From Rhynchonema sp. JSB1_4 (taxonomy: Eukaryota > Nematoda > Chromadorea > Monhysterida > Xyalidae): 64,000 nt of DNA. Below are positions 11,116 through 24,100 of the stretch, piece by piece. The stretch spans positions 1-64,000 of the forward strand of contig JASAMV010004039.1 of the NCBI GenBank assembly GCA_030248065.1. Direction: 5' to 3'. The notes beneath the pieces were generated by a model. It searched no databases. It had not been told where the DNA came from and saw nothing but the letters and a program-made list of their open reading frames with translations. The stretch's first letter is position 1, and the number at the start of each line of letters is the position of its first letter. The translations under genes were made by a program, and so were the position numbers.

Positions 11116-13135
11116 TCAAATTCGTCTCTCCTCATACCACTGATACCCGGGCGCGTTCCTTGGTTTCTGCACCGTGTGATTCCACGGCGTGTACTGCAGA
11201 ATGCAATGTTTCGACTTTCGATTATAGGCCAAACTGGCACAGGTCGGTGTCTTGCCGCACCAGGTGGCACAGGCCAACGATGAGTTGCGTTGACTTTCGT
11301 CGATTCGCGCCTTCAACGGCGCGCGGTGATTCGCCGACAGACGGCTGTACATGGTCGTTTGGTCGACTTCGCCACCTGCAGAGCATTTATGAATGAATAT
11401 TGATGTGCATCACCTGGCTTTACGGACAGGTGGTGTACCAGGGCATCGTCAGCGCGATTGCACAACATGGCTTGGGTTAGTGGAGAGATTGCGGGTTCTT
11501 GTTGGCTTGCGTAAAACATTCCTATAGTTATGCAAAGTATGCAGGTAGGTCTCTGCTTGGTGATTGGTTCGGCCAATTGTTCTATAGCTATATTTCTGCA
11601 GGAAATCCGGGCAAATTGCGATCAATATACTTTGTGGAGCAAATTGGCACTTTGTTTGTGTCAGTCACCCTTCATTTCTTGAATTGCCAATGCCAGTTTA
11701 GGCGCTTTACTGTGCACGATGTATAGAATCGGGCAGTTGAGCAACCCGCAAAAAGAATAAACGGAAGAACGACGCCAAACAATGCAACTAGAACTCACGA
11801 AATTGACACATGGCTTTGTGCATGACATCATCAGTGCATGGCGCACTGTGGAATCGCGCTGGCTTGGCACAATTCATCACCAAACATCTGTGATCGCTAT
11901 TACTATTCGGTTGGCCATCGGCCCAAATCAGTACGCCCATTGATTTATTGCCAATCGTTGCGTATCGATTTCCGACCCCGTCGCGCCACCACCAGTTTGA
12001 GTCCGACTCTTCAGTGTCCGTTGCACCATCCACTGACGAGGCCCCGGTATCACAACTGGCCGGCAATGGTGACTCACGGAAGCCGCCGATATGAAATCGA
12101 CCGGTGTTGTCCTGTGAACCGAATCTATTCGCGTTTGGGCCTTCAGCGTGTTTTTCGAGGTGGGTTTTTCGCATGCAAGAATTGTATGACATATAGTAAC
12201 GCTACGCCAACACGAGCCCGATTTCGGAGGTGGCAGATTGGTGAAACATTCATACGTGGCTGCTGATTTGGGAAATGTTGCACGTTGTAGAATATATTAC
12301 AACGTGGTGCATGAGGATTTCTCTTTCTTTGCGTTTTGTAACTACAACACCTTCGAAATCGGGCTCGTGTTGGCGTAGTTTGCCTTTACATCATGATCGG
12401 TTCGGTTCGGTAAATTTCAAACTTCAGTGAGCAATCCGAAATAACAAGACTTGCTTCGACCAGTGCTATAAAGAGTCCTCACTGCAGAACGAAATTCAAC
12501 TAACAGCCAATGTACTACACAACACATCCGCGTGCTCTTGTGTGATCGGATATGCCAAATGTCCGCCGAAGAATGTGGGCGAGAAGAATTTGCACGCCGA
12601 CTCGCCCGCAAACATTGATGTTTCACGCGGCAGTAGCACGAAGCAGGAACGGGTGTGATATACGCGGCGGTGCTTGGTGATTGAGTCGCACTGTTCATGT
12701 AGTTTGGCTGAAAGGTATGTGGAAAGCTGTTGGCCCGCTGGCTCACTGATGAGTGCCCCGTGCACCCAGACTATTTTGCTGTCTCGCTCGTGAAAATGGG
12801 CATAACACGACATGCAATTTTTTTATATTATGTTAAGCTGTCATAGGACTCTCACGCAAGACATGTGCGCGTGAAACATGGCATGTTGCTCGTTGATGTT
12901 TCGTAAGCAAATGCATTTGTCCGTGAGGTCCATGTTCACGATCAAATTGTTTTTTTCTTCTATGTTTTTGACAGCACAATTGGTCACATAAGCCAAAGGA
13001 ACACGAGTAACAACTGCTCCCAAGTGTCCACTCACTCTTGACGTCTCGCGTTATGATTTTTCCATGCAGTGGGCTTGCTGCCAGCAGCAGGCATAAAGTG
13101 AGCACGCAAAAGCACAGCAACTGAAGTGGTGCCAT
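11116..13135 (-). CDS. Secreted C-type lectin with C-terminal PAN/Apple domain (complete, 291 aa)
   Basis: There are four exons: 13135-13036 (signal peptide), 12707-12505 (lectin first half), 12111-11799 (lectin second half) and 11375-11116 (PAN). Donors are GTGAGT, GTTAGT and GTGAGT. Phases are 1, 0 and 1, and the product is 291 aa. Residues 1-25 form a signal peptide with a leucine-rich core and no later membrane segment, so the protein is probably secreted. The lectin domain (about residues 35-205) shows the C-x-F start, the A-x-x-x-C helix, WxxGQPN and the closing C-Q pair. The QPN tripeptide lies where sugar-binding lectins carry EPN or QPD. The usual WND calcium motif is replaced, so calcium-dependent sugar binding is uncertain. 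The PAN domain (about 206-291) has W-C, YNRK and paired cysteines. The A-B intron carries a foldback insertion (12191-12382). A role in recognition of glycans or microbes is inference. Confidence 0.85.
12191..12382. repeat. Foldback family CGCCAACACGAGCCC, copy 1
   Basis: Arms CTACGCCAACACGAGCCC and complement (about 30 bp with the adjoining GATTTCG) enclose about 130 bp containing GAAACAT. It sits in the intron between lectin exons A and B of the complete gene and is absent from units 1-4. Sister copies are at 23406-23602 and 46110-46292. Confidence 0.85.
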
Positions 13136-13302
13136 TTCGGACTCGCATGGGGAACGCGCGGCTCGAACGTTTCGCTGCCGAATGAAACACAAATTTTAGG
13201 CAATTTTTAGGTATCAGAAACGGGTCACCAGCGGCTAACAACAACATGACCATGTGTATACCTTTAACTGAAACAGCTAAATGAAAGTCATTCGTATGCC
13301 AT

Positions 13303-13503
13303 GTGGGTATCATGCATGACCGTATTGCTTGTTGCTATGATATGACCATGTTTGAGTACAACCCGCCCCAATGGTGTTTTGGAACCCGGCCATTCTCATC
13401 AACCATGGTATACAACCGCAAGTATGCACCTTGTGCAGCACATATACAGCAGCACCGGATATATTATTGGCATGACCTACAGTGGGTAAACCATGGCAGG
13501 TAA
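13303..13503 (+). pseudogene. Diverged PAN/Apple-like exon, opposite strand to the lectin gene
   Basis: The open frame on the + strand contains CFGTRP, then VYNRK-x-x-x-C and a QW near the end, spaced as in the array PAN exon (WCGKTP, AYNRK-x-x-x-C, QWY). It ends GGCAG followed by GTAAAC, so it could be an internal exon with a donor or run to the TAA stop. No lectin exons were found beside it on the + strand. It probably remains from a divergently placed family member. Similarity is by eye and the cysteine count is low, so it could be chance. Confidence 0.4.
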
Positions 13504-14428
13504 ACCAAGACCATGGTCTGCTGGTACGAACATTGGAGGGGTTTGCTAGCTCGAATGGCTGTTAGGGACAATCGTGATGTGCTGTATGCATGCGAATTAG
13601 ACGCCAAAAGTGTAATTTGTGAAATGAAAATGAACCATGTGTACCTGAAATGATAATCCGTTTCAATACTTCATGTAGCGCGAACCATGGAGAAAAATGG
13701 GGATGAGTAGTTATTACGTATTGTACAATGCATTATCATCTTCGGTTGTGCTGTGCGTGTTTTGCAACCGATTTTACATGATCAGAATTGACCAAACAGA
13801 ATAGGTTTAAAAGCAGAGCAAAGCCGAGTTAATTCAGAAGGTTCGTCGGATTTACCGTAAAAAGTCATTAGCGTTTCATGCACGAAAGCCCAGGCATTAC
13901 TCGCTCCATTATTTCTAGTTGCCATTTTCTATTGCACTGCAAAAGTTTAGTGCTGTTGCAGTCATTTATTCAATATTATGCCCCCGGGAACCCGTCCAAA
14001 CCATGAAAGTTTCTAAAAATAATATTGAAAGAAGCTTTATCACCGTTTGTTCAGCTTGGTTAGCTTCTGAAACTGCTTCAGGACAGCTCGAAAAAAGTAT
14101 TAGTGCGCACATGCAGCATGCAGTGCTGACGCGTTAGTTCATGGTGAATCACTCAAGAGTGCATCTTCGACATCAAGAAAATTTTACTTCCAAAATTTTG
14201 ACCACAAGTGTTGGGACATTTATCACCCAAAGTAGCTCACCCATTTGGTTTCTTATCACATTTCTGATGTCATGGAAGACCCACTGAGTGAGTCATAGCT
14301 TTTGTTGTGGTCAGGTTCATAAAACGGACTCCGAACCCGCCTCCGCCTGGTAAAGAAAGAGATTGATTTTTGCAGACTGGAATCGGAAAGGTGAAAAATC
14401 ATAAGATAATAATAAGGGTCATTGATTA
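13504..14428. other. Intergenic, no gene seen
   Basis: No open frame with domain features. There are several ACCATGG repeats at the left edge and ordinary mixed-composition DNA beyond. Confidence 0.5.
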
Positions 14429-14845
14429 CCGTAAAACCTAAAATACAAGGGGGGGCTGTATTTTTTCACTGACCCCTTTCAGGGGGGGCTGTATTTTTGG
14501 GGGGCTCTATTTTTGGGGGGCTGTATTTTTTCGCTGCCCAAAATCTCAAAAAATGTTCCCAAAAATGCCCCTCAAATGGAGTTCTGTCAGGGTGTTACTG
14601 GTCATTATTGAGTATTTTTAGGTGCAGATCTTCCATAAAAGGCTTTACGTCACCATATACTCAACCACAAACGTTGTACATAATGTGTCGTATGCAAGAA
14701 CTTGACTTTACGACCCCCAAGCGGGGAATTCCAAGTGGGGGGGGCTGTATTTTTGGGGGGCTCTATTTTTTCACTGACCCCGTTTAGGGGGGCTGTATTT
14801 TTGGGGGGGCTCTATTTTTGGGGGGCTCTATTTTAGGGAATACGG
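14429..14845. mobile_element. G-rich MITE with CCGTAAAA ends (TA target)
   Basis: Begins CCGTAAAACCTAAAATA after a TA and ends with TACGG before a TA. The inside is repeats of GGGGGGCTGTATTTTT and TCACTGACCCC. It belongs to the same family as 49411-50229, 50230-52543 and 63551-63993. TA duplication and short ends suggest a Tc1/mariner-type non-autonomous element, which is inference. Confidence 0.65.
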
Positions 14846-15185
14846 TATCCCAATGCGCGAAGCGCACAAATTTCAAAAATCGAAGTTTCCTTCGAAATTA
14901 GGCATACGGCGCCGGGCGGGCTGCTCGGCCCGGCGGCCTAGCCCAGCCCGGTCCACCAAGTCCAAAATCCCGAACGTTTCCGATCTCTAATTTCTGGAAG
15001 GTTGATCGTGATTTAAGATCGCCGTGATTTTTGGAACCTCTGGGACCAAAAAACGATTCAGAAATTCTGCTTATTCGAGTGTCTGAAGCTGCTCTGGCGC
15101 TTATTTGTAGATCCACGCCGAAGTACAGGACAAATTTCGATTTGACAAATTCTAAACTTTCCAGATTTCAGAAAAAATCTACAAA
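14846..15185 (+). promoter_or_regulatory. Upstream region of the Vav gene
   Basis: 340 bp between the MITE and the Vav start codon. It includes a GC-rich patch (about 14905-14965). No TATA box is evident. The start codon context is ACAAAATGTC. Confidence 0.3.
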
Positions 15186-18100
15186 ATGTCGGGCGAATCG
15201 TCAAATTTGTGGCGCGAATGTGCGCAGTGGATGATTCGATGTGACATTCTCGACCCAACGCATCGGGTCAATAGTCCGCACACGGACATTATCGAATTCG
15301 TACAAATTCTTCGCGATGGCGTGTTGCTGTGCAAATTGGCTGACCGACTCAAAAAGGGCTGCATTGACTTCCGTGAAGTCTCGCTCTGCCCGCAGTCGTC
15401 GCAGGTAGGTCTTGGCATTTTCTGTCATTTTATTGTGAACATTCGATAAATTCTCCAAATTTCCAGTTTCTCTGCCTGAAAAACATCTGCCACTTTCTCG
15501 GCGCCTGTCAACAATCGTTCAAGATTCCGCAACGCGAACTGTTCGAAGCCTGGGAGCTGTACAAAGCGGGCAATTTTGCCAAAGTACTGCAAACGCTGTC
15601 GAGATTATCGCTCTGCTCGGTTGCGCGCGAAACTGGCATTATGTGTGTTTTTCGATTTTTTGCACTGAACTTGTTGGGAATTTTGAACAAATGATTGAAA
15701 GGTCAAAGTTGCAGATTGTCTACTTTCAGAGGTTTTCCCCAAGTCGCTGTTGCGGACACCGAACCCGGTCCGGAATACTATAATGACGATATCTATCGAA
15801 ATCTGGCGGAGGAAGCCGAGTAAGTGTTATCCTTGTTCCAATTTTATACTATTGTTCTGCACAGCCAAACAGTCGGTAATTTCGATGCAACAGCCTTGAT
15901 GTGATGTGATACAAGAAACAATGATAAAACAATCAGTCACGAAATGGCGCTTTGGCCGTGGTGTCCATGAAACCTTCTGACCACTCGGACGCTGCATCGT
16001 TGACGTTCCCCTTATGTTCAAATTTTCGATCCATGAAAAAATGTTTCTAATGCTCGATTTAAAATCGCACCGTAAGGTGCAACGGTATCGAAAACGAAAA
16101 CACAAATTCTGAAACTCAATCTCAGTCCGCATTTTCGCAAACGTTGACACGGCCGACGACAGTATTCAGACAATTTTTTAGGAATTTGAACCAGAAATTT
16201 TGATTTCCTTCTGAAGATTGGAATATAGGGGTAGGGTAAGCTTCACGAAGAATTTTCACAGTTTGCCTGTAAATGCCCAAAATCCTTTAGCCTGCATCTG
16301 AAATTCAGATATCGGGTGGCTTCGAAATAGACCTGAAAATATTCACAATACAAACCCGATTTGCAAATGTCCAATTCAGGCGCAAAGAGATCGCGGAGGA
16401 GATCTACACATTTCGTGAGACGAACGACGACGAGCTGGAATCGGGCAAGATCTACGATGAGATCGTGCATCGACATCGAAATGAGGCGACGGCAAGCAGC
16501 AGCAGACCGCCAACTTTGGCACCGAGGGCTGCCGTCCAACAAAGGGAACACCAAGTACAACAACAACAGCAGAGGGTGGGAGAGAAAGAACCGTTAGAGG
16601 TGAGCAAACTGTCTGACATCGGGCACTTTTTGGACGTATTTTCAACCCGTTGCCTGATTCGCAAAGCGCGCACAGCGTGCAGCCACCATTCCTCTGGTGG
16701 TCTGGTTAGACCGACTCGTTACCAATTTTCGATCAGGCAACGTGTTTTGAATGCCTTCTTTGAAAGGCATTCTGACAGTGAAACTATCGATAATTAGATT
16801 TAGTCACGAAAGGGCGCCAAATGGTACAACAAAAGCGCGGAAAGAAACCTCTCCGTACCCAGCAACATGCGAACTACCTGGTTTAAATGCACCGTGAGCC
16901 AGTGGTGTCGTTGGGAAATCAAAAAGTCCGGATACCGGATACCCAAAATCCAAAATTTTCTGATACCGGATACCCAAAATAAAAAAATCTAGGATACCCA
17001 TGGGGTTGTTAAAAAAGGCTAATTTTTAGAGGAAAATTGAACAAAATTGGTGTTGAAAGCGCGAAAAATGGTCATTTTGGGGGTTATGCTTGCGCCAGCT
17101 AGCGATTTTGAGTATTTTGTAGGTAAAAATGGGCGATTTTTACGGTTTTCGGAAAAATACTAGAGCGGTAACCCCCCTTCCGCCTCCCCCCAACGACACC
17201 ACTGCCGTGAGCGCCTCATAGTCTCTCTCAGCTGCAACTTTCCGTGTTTTTTGTTTGGCTGTGCTCTGCCTGACAAGCTTTTGCAGTTGGAGCCAAGGCC
17301 AAACCTATGAGGCTTAGGCTTTCCTCCTGATAGAAGACCTGAGCCGATGCTTACCAAACAAAGCAACCCTAAAGGGTCACAGGTTAGGTGTTGCCACTCA
17401 ACAAATGTATAAATGTGAACTCAAATTGACATCGCATCTGTGTCAACCACCATCGTCGTGGTGATGTCTGGCTTGATTGTTTCATCAGAATTTCGTGCCA
17501 ACCGACAAGCGGGGGCATTGCATCAAAGAGCTGATCGACACCGAATCCAATTACGTGGCCGCGTTGGATATGTTGCTGTCCAAATTCTACTCGCCGCTGC
17601 ACGGCGTGCTCAGCCCGGATGATCACAAGATTGTCTTCATGAATCTGCAGGTTGGTCAAGTGTAGAAATGGTGGAAATTTTTTTGATGTGTCGTCAGAAA
17701 CGATCAAATCTGTCTTTACGCAGTCTGATGTGCGCATGAAAAGTATGGTAGATTGACAGCTTCACGGAAAACAAATGCAGGATGCGCAGATTGATCCGGT
17801 CCAGTTTGCCTTGGCTGACCACATCGCATTTTTTTGTATTTTAAGGACATGTATGCACTTCAAATATTTATTTTGGTGGCAGTGAGGTGACACTAATTTC
17901 CACGAGCGTAAAACTGTTGTTTCCGGAGACTGCCACAACAGGGAACTGTTAGGCTGGTCGACATTTGCTGTATGTGGTTGGTGAGGTGATCAAGGCAATA
18001 CCGACCGACGCGATTCTGTCCTCTAGTTTTATGAGTGCCATTCCCATTCTTGCAGGACCTAGCGCAAATCCATTCAGCATTCTTCTCCGAGCTGATCGAA

Positions 18101-21100
18101 TCTGTTCGCGTGCTGCTCGGTCTGAAGCCACCAGCTCTGAATTCGCCCTCGCAGTTGGCGAATCCAATGAAATTGGGCGATGTATTCATTAGGTGTGTCA
18201 TATATGTATTTGTTGGGTCATCCGTATTTATATTTCATGAAGTAGGCATATTAAATGCAAAGTTGGTATATAACCTGCAACACGTCAGGTGGAAGCCGAA
18301 ATTCGTCGCTTACTCCGATTATTGCTCGAAACTGCCGCTGTCCGTCACTAGATTGGATCGATTGTGTTCGGAAAGCCCGAGTGTGCGACAGAAAATCATT
18401 GTGAGTTTGTGATATTCAATTTTGGCGATTTACCTCGTATCCACTGGTGTAGCTTGGGGGCGGAGTGGGTGGGGGCAGCTCCCCTAGGTACAGTAGGTAG
18501 GTCACCGCCAACCGGCGGGTACAGTGGGTTGCGATTTTTGGCTCAAAACGGTATGAAATCGGTATATTCCACTCCAAATAGGCGAAAAATCGCGCGCTAC
18601 ACGCGAAATTAGCGTTTTAGGGTACATTTTCATCGATATTCAGACCAACAAAAATTTGTTCCCCCCTAGCTCGGCCGGTACAGTAGGTAGGTTGCCGCCC
18701 CACATTTTTGGTGGTACAGTAAGTTGCCGCCCCACCTGGGTAGCCACACCACTGCTCGTATCACCAGGGGGGAACGTCTAAAGCTGGATTTGTGAGCCGA
18801 AATGTCACCGCAAACGCAAAGCCAAATTGTGCACAACTCACATACATAAGTCATATCTACATCACGCGTCCGGCGCTGTTCACAATATGATCAACGTCGT
18901 AATGTTTCAGCGACACATATTTTGTTATAATTCGGGTAATCTGACGCAACACCATGTGAAAAACAGCCTCGAATGTTGTGATGGGGCCTGGGACAGTTTG
19001 AAACCAAACAGACACTTGGTTGAAACATCACACACCATACATGCAGGAATGCCAAGACGCAGCGGCCAAAGCCAACAACAATCGACAGTTCAGATTACAA
19101 GACTTGCTCTCGGTGCCAATGCAACGAATACTCAAATATCATCTGTTGTTGAAAGTTGGTTCATTATTATTTTTATTTATTTATTACTTTGTTTTTATTT
19201 ATTTGTTATTTTGTTCGATAACTTTATTTCCACGATTTCTCGCAGGAACTAGTTGCTCGCTCATCGCCTGAAGACGACGATCTGACCTCATTAGAGAACG
19301 CGCTCAACGCGATGGTGGTGCGTTTGTCTAAATATTTTAATCTTTTTTTATATAAATCTTTAAAATTATGAACTATTTTCAGGACATATCATTCTACATC
19401 AACGAAGTGAAGCGTGACTGCGAGACACTAACGACAATCAAAGATGTACAGTCAAGTATACAGGATTTGCTTATGGTACATTGCGTGCATACAATTTTTC
19501 ATGTAATCTATTTGTTATTTTATATTAATGAAACTTACTTTTCAATACAATTGTTGTAAGCGCCTGCCTGCAAGCGAAATTTACGACAAAATTTTACATG
19601 AAGACATTTGCAGGTAGATAACATACTTGAAAGAGAGGTCTGGTTTAATCTTGTCCCTTGACTGGGCGAATACTAACGAAAATAACAAAGCGCCGCTTGC
19701 TTCATGAATGAAATTTGCAATATTTTGAGTACTAAAAATTTTCAGCCCAAAGGTACCGAACTGAAAGATTACGGGCGACTGCAGAAAGACGGTGAACTGA
19801 GATTGATGCAGCATTCGGACAAAAATCCGCGATGGAAATTGAGGTAAACGCAATGTTTTTCAAGCAGAACGTTCGTTCATTTATTCTTATTGAGCAAGTT
19901 ATTACGTACACGCGGTCGAAATGTTTCGTAGATTTCGTAAAGCTAAGACCAACTGAATCCTAAATAATCATCCTTTGGCGTATGTGATGAAATTAGCTGA
20001 ATGAAAAGCGTTAGACGGTATCAAACTTGGTGGATGCGCAGTTAGTGACTGTTTTGAAACAAAAATATTTCGAAATCAACTGAAGTTTGTCTGTTTGATG
20101 CTCACAAATGGAAAGACTAAGACTCTACGAACCGTTTTTTTTGCGCTGATTGTGTCAAAAGTTCAGCGTATCAAAATGGCTTCAACCAACCTTTTCATTG
20201 GGCAATGCGCGATTTGATTCACGCGTTTGGATCGACATATTCCTGTGCCTCAAATATTCATTCATTCAGTATCAAACTGCTGAACATCAAATTTGATTCT
20301 TTCAAAAAAGGCGTGTGAAAAAAAGGTGATGGTTCGGCGACCTTGTCTCAGTAATTGATGTAAACTAGTGTCGGGTTCATGCAGATAAAAAAGTCGAACC
20401 AAATGAAATGAATCTAGCAACGCTTAAAAATGTTTCGAAAACAGCACAAAAGTGGGCTCTAGTTTATGCTGGCAATGCGTTCACATGCTGATAAGGAAAT
20501 GAGAAACGACAGTGCCCTGAACCAATGGATTGCCTGATTAATCAGGTACATGTTCGTGTTCGATCGTGTGTTGTTGATCTGCAAGTGTCTGAAGAACAAC
20601 GTCTACAGCTATAAGGATGGCATATCGCTGGTCGAGTACACATTGAAGGATGCCATCGATATCGATAATAATAATAAATCGATAACGTCGCTCATGAAAC
20701 CCAGTCAGAAGGTTTGTGGTTTGAAGCTGGGCTGTAGCATGTGCTCAAAACGTGTACGAGAGTGCGACAACAGTACGCAAATACAAAAAGGCTTGACCTA
20801 CAGATCACTTGGTGACATGAATGCCGGATTTTTTTCACTGTTTTGGCACATAAAGTTTGGCCTCAAACGTTTCGACTCGACTCGAAAGCCAACACGGACA
20901 CTGTAGACTGTCGATATTCATTACAAGGACAGTCACATTGTGTCTTTATTGCACAATTTTCAGAACAATCAATTCTCGTGGTATCTGATCCAACGAGGTC
21001 AGTCGAATGTGTTGCAAATGCAGACGAAATCGGAGGAACAGAAAGCCGCGTGGATGTCGGCGATTCAGAATGCTTTGTTGGTGAAACTGACAGCGGATTC

Positions 21101-24100
21101 TTTTTTATTGTTTGCTTTTGTTACTCGCAGGAACTTCTGGATAGTAAATATGAAACCCTACTGTCACGTGACGCGTTACATTTATACGCTCGACGCTAAT
21201 AATCGAAAATATCAAAATTAAAAGTCGAATCAATGAATATGATCAAATACTTTTTCAGCGACAACATTTACCCAACGGCCGCGCGTGATGTTGAGCACGA
21301 TCTGATGTTCAAGTCTTTTCAACAACCGACCGATTGTGGTGTTTGCGGACAGCTGCTGCGCGGACTGATGTTTCAGGGATACGAATGCAGTCGTACGTTT
21401 GAATTTTTGTCAAATTGACAAAATTAAATTAAAAATTAAAATGACACTCTTTATCATGGAACCGTCTACATGGCGGATAATTTGAGCGATATTTTGTCCC
21501 CATGTGAGGTCGCAAAGCGCCGTTCCTTCATTTTACATGAAAGATTTTTTCAAAAAGGAGGTTTTCCTCTGTCGTTGACATATTGGTTATGAAACTCGTT
21601 GATGTTCTTTATTCGAATATTCAGGTAGCTCTTCAAGTGACTGAAAATGCCCTATCTCTACACAGAGGGAAGACCAGGACTTCATTCTTGGAGAAAATGT
21701 TTCGAAATCCGGCTAAAATGAGACGAACGCTGTTTTCAGAAATTGTTTTGGCCATTCCAAGCAAGTCAGTTAGAGCCAAACTTGGTGGAAATGTTTCACG
21801 AACAGCGTATAATCAAGCCAGCTAATCCTTTAGTAATTTTATGACGTGAGACCGATATAATCAAAAAAAGATTTAACAAAATACAAATCCGATCTAAGTC
21901 TGGCAATCACGATGCGTTTGTTTCAGAATGTGGCCTGTGCACGCACAAGCACTGCATTCGCAACGCACCGCAATGCGATCTGCGCAGAACACATTCAATG
22001 CCCATGGTGAAACGAAACATTAGCTTCAATGCACAGAGCTCGTCGTTAGGTTGGTCATATCGGTTGCAAAAATGTTCTGAACGTTAAGTGACACAACTGT
22101 TCTGATCTGGGACTGTTCTGTAATGAGCAATTCCAAATTCTTGTGCTGGTGTCAAAATTTGGTAACTGAATCCGATCCGATCGCCAAGTTTAATACTGAA
22201 CTTGCCTCTTGCGCAATGTAGTTTCATATTTTTTTCTGGTACCTATTTTCCATGATTGCTCAACGTTACGTTTGGAACACATTTCTGCTCATTTGTTAAT
22301 ATTCTGAAAAGTGTGTTCCTATTCTCTCATAGTGACGATTTTCTCTTCCATTTCATTATTTAGTCGGTCGTCGATTTCGTGCGATCCAGAGTTTCACGGG
22401 CAACAATGGCGGACCGGAGATATTGTCGTTCAACGTCAGTGATCTGATCGAGATTCTCAGCACGAACACGAATATGACCGATTGGTACAAGGTACGGGAC
22501 GGTGATTTGCTCCGCTCTTTCAGTATTGTTGCCCTGATTTTTTCAAGAAAAGAAGCAACCGTTACTTCTATACTTCAGGGTCGCGTGATTGAAGGCGCCA
22601 ATGTGGGCCGAGTGGGATTGTTTCCCGCCAATCGTATCAGTGTGGTGAGTTGGGAATCACTTTGTATGTTTTTAGTGCTGTTAGCGGATGTCGGCGTTTG
22701 TTTTTTTGCGTCGCGCGTCGTCACAGAACCTCAGGAAGCATGTTTTTTGACTGATTTTTTTTTGTAAAAAAACCTACTCTGGGCGCCGATCAACTGTCCA
22801 GTTATCCGTTTTCGCAATTCCTGCCGCACCTTGTCATGCCGACGACCACAGGCACTTTGTTTGAGCAGCCAATATTTTTGACTCTTGCGAGATATTTTGG
22901 CTCATGCGTGGCCCTTACACCAGGCCATCGTCAGTACCTACAGTATGTGTCACCTAGTCACGTGACCGAAAAGCGACACATGAACTGTCGTCACGCTCGC
23001 GCAAGTCCAATATCACCCCCTAATCTCACGAAACGTCACCATTTTTTCGCCTTTTCCACCAGACCGATCCCCGTGCATCGACATCATCCGGCTGTCGTCG
23101 CGTCGAGTCCTGTCACGGTCGTGTCATCCCGAGCCCCGATCGTGACCAGCTGCCCCCCTTCGGCCAGGCGCCAAATCTAGCCGTCGGCCATTCACGCGAT
23201 GCCAGTTTTGTGTCGCAGCATTCCAGTCAGGGCGGGATACCGTCGCCGACGCTGCTAGGTGAGCGGCATTTGGGACTGGTTGGATGCGGGATTGTTTTTG
23301 TGTGGTCGGGATGGATTGTTCAGTTTTGCATCTTCGAAGCACGGAAATGGTGCACAGTTCTGATTAAAGCAGGTAAGGCGCTTGAGTTGCGCTTGATGAC
23401 TATGAGTACGTAAAGGCAAGCTACACCAACACGAGCCCGATTTCGAAGGTGGTGTGTATTCAAAACGAATAGAAAGAGAAAATCATCATGCTCCGCTTTG
23501 TATTCTTCAACGTGTAACATTTCCCAAATCAGCAGCCACGTATGAATGTTTCACTATTATGCCAGCTTCGAAATCGGGCTCGTGTTTGGCGTAGTTTGCC
23601 TATAGAATTATGTGGAATGAAACAAATTTCAACCTGACGGATTCGGATAGCGTGACTGACAGACAACCAGGCAATTTGTTTTCAAAACCGTCTTGCGAAG
23701 ACTATGTGCTTTCATGAAGTGGATTCTGTTTCTGTTTTGTTGGGAATTGGGAAAGTCAAGCTGATGTTCACCAAAAATGTTTCACCACTATGATTAAAGT
23801 AGGCAGGGGATTGATTATCTAAAGGGATGTGGTGAGACCGTGATGTTTGTTTGTTTTGTTGCTCTCAATGGCGCATAAAACCATGCAGGAAATTAGTGAT
23901 AGAAGCACAGTTACAAGACCAGGTGGGACAATTAGATAGAAATAGTTACAACACTGGTTATAACAAAACCACAACAAATAAAAGCTACAAAAAGCGTCAA
24001 GGAGAGAGAAAGATCACGAACATCAGGACAGATCACAGGACATGTTAACAGAACTGAAAATTATGACGTTATGTCGTTGAGAAATCGAAAATTTCCCATA

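Larger units (their letters stand above)
1..12192. repeat. Palindromic array of five lectin-PAN cassettes
   Basis: Two units run in + orientation (period about 2735 bp) and are followed by three units in - orientation (period about 2730 bp). The sequence from 4755 back to 1 is repeated in reverse complement from 5164 to about 9911, so the two arms are about 4.75 kb each. The arms differ by a few substitutions and small indels (for example near 206-217 versus 2941-2952, and near 4632 and 4667). The fifth unit (about 9912-12600) matches the others up to about 11470, diverges from 11480 to 11770, then matches again with scattered changes. Each unit holds three lectin/PAN exons plus two foldback elements. 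The window edge cuts the left arm, so the array may continue. Assembly error at such a palindrome cannot be excluded from sequence alone, although the arm differences argue against a simple mirror artefact. Confidence 0.9.
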
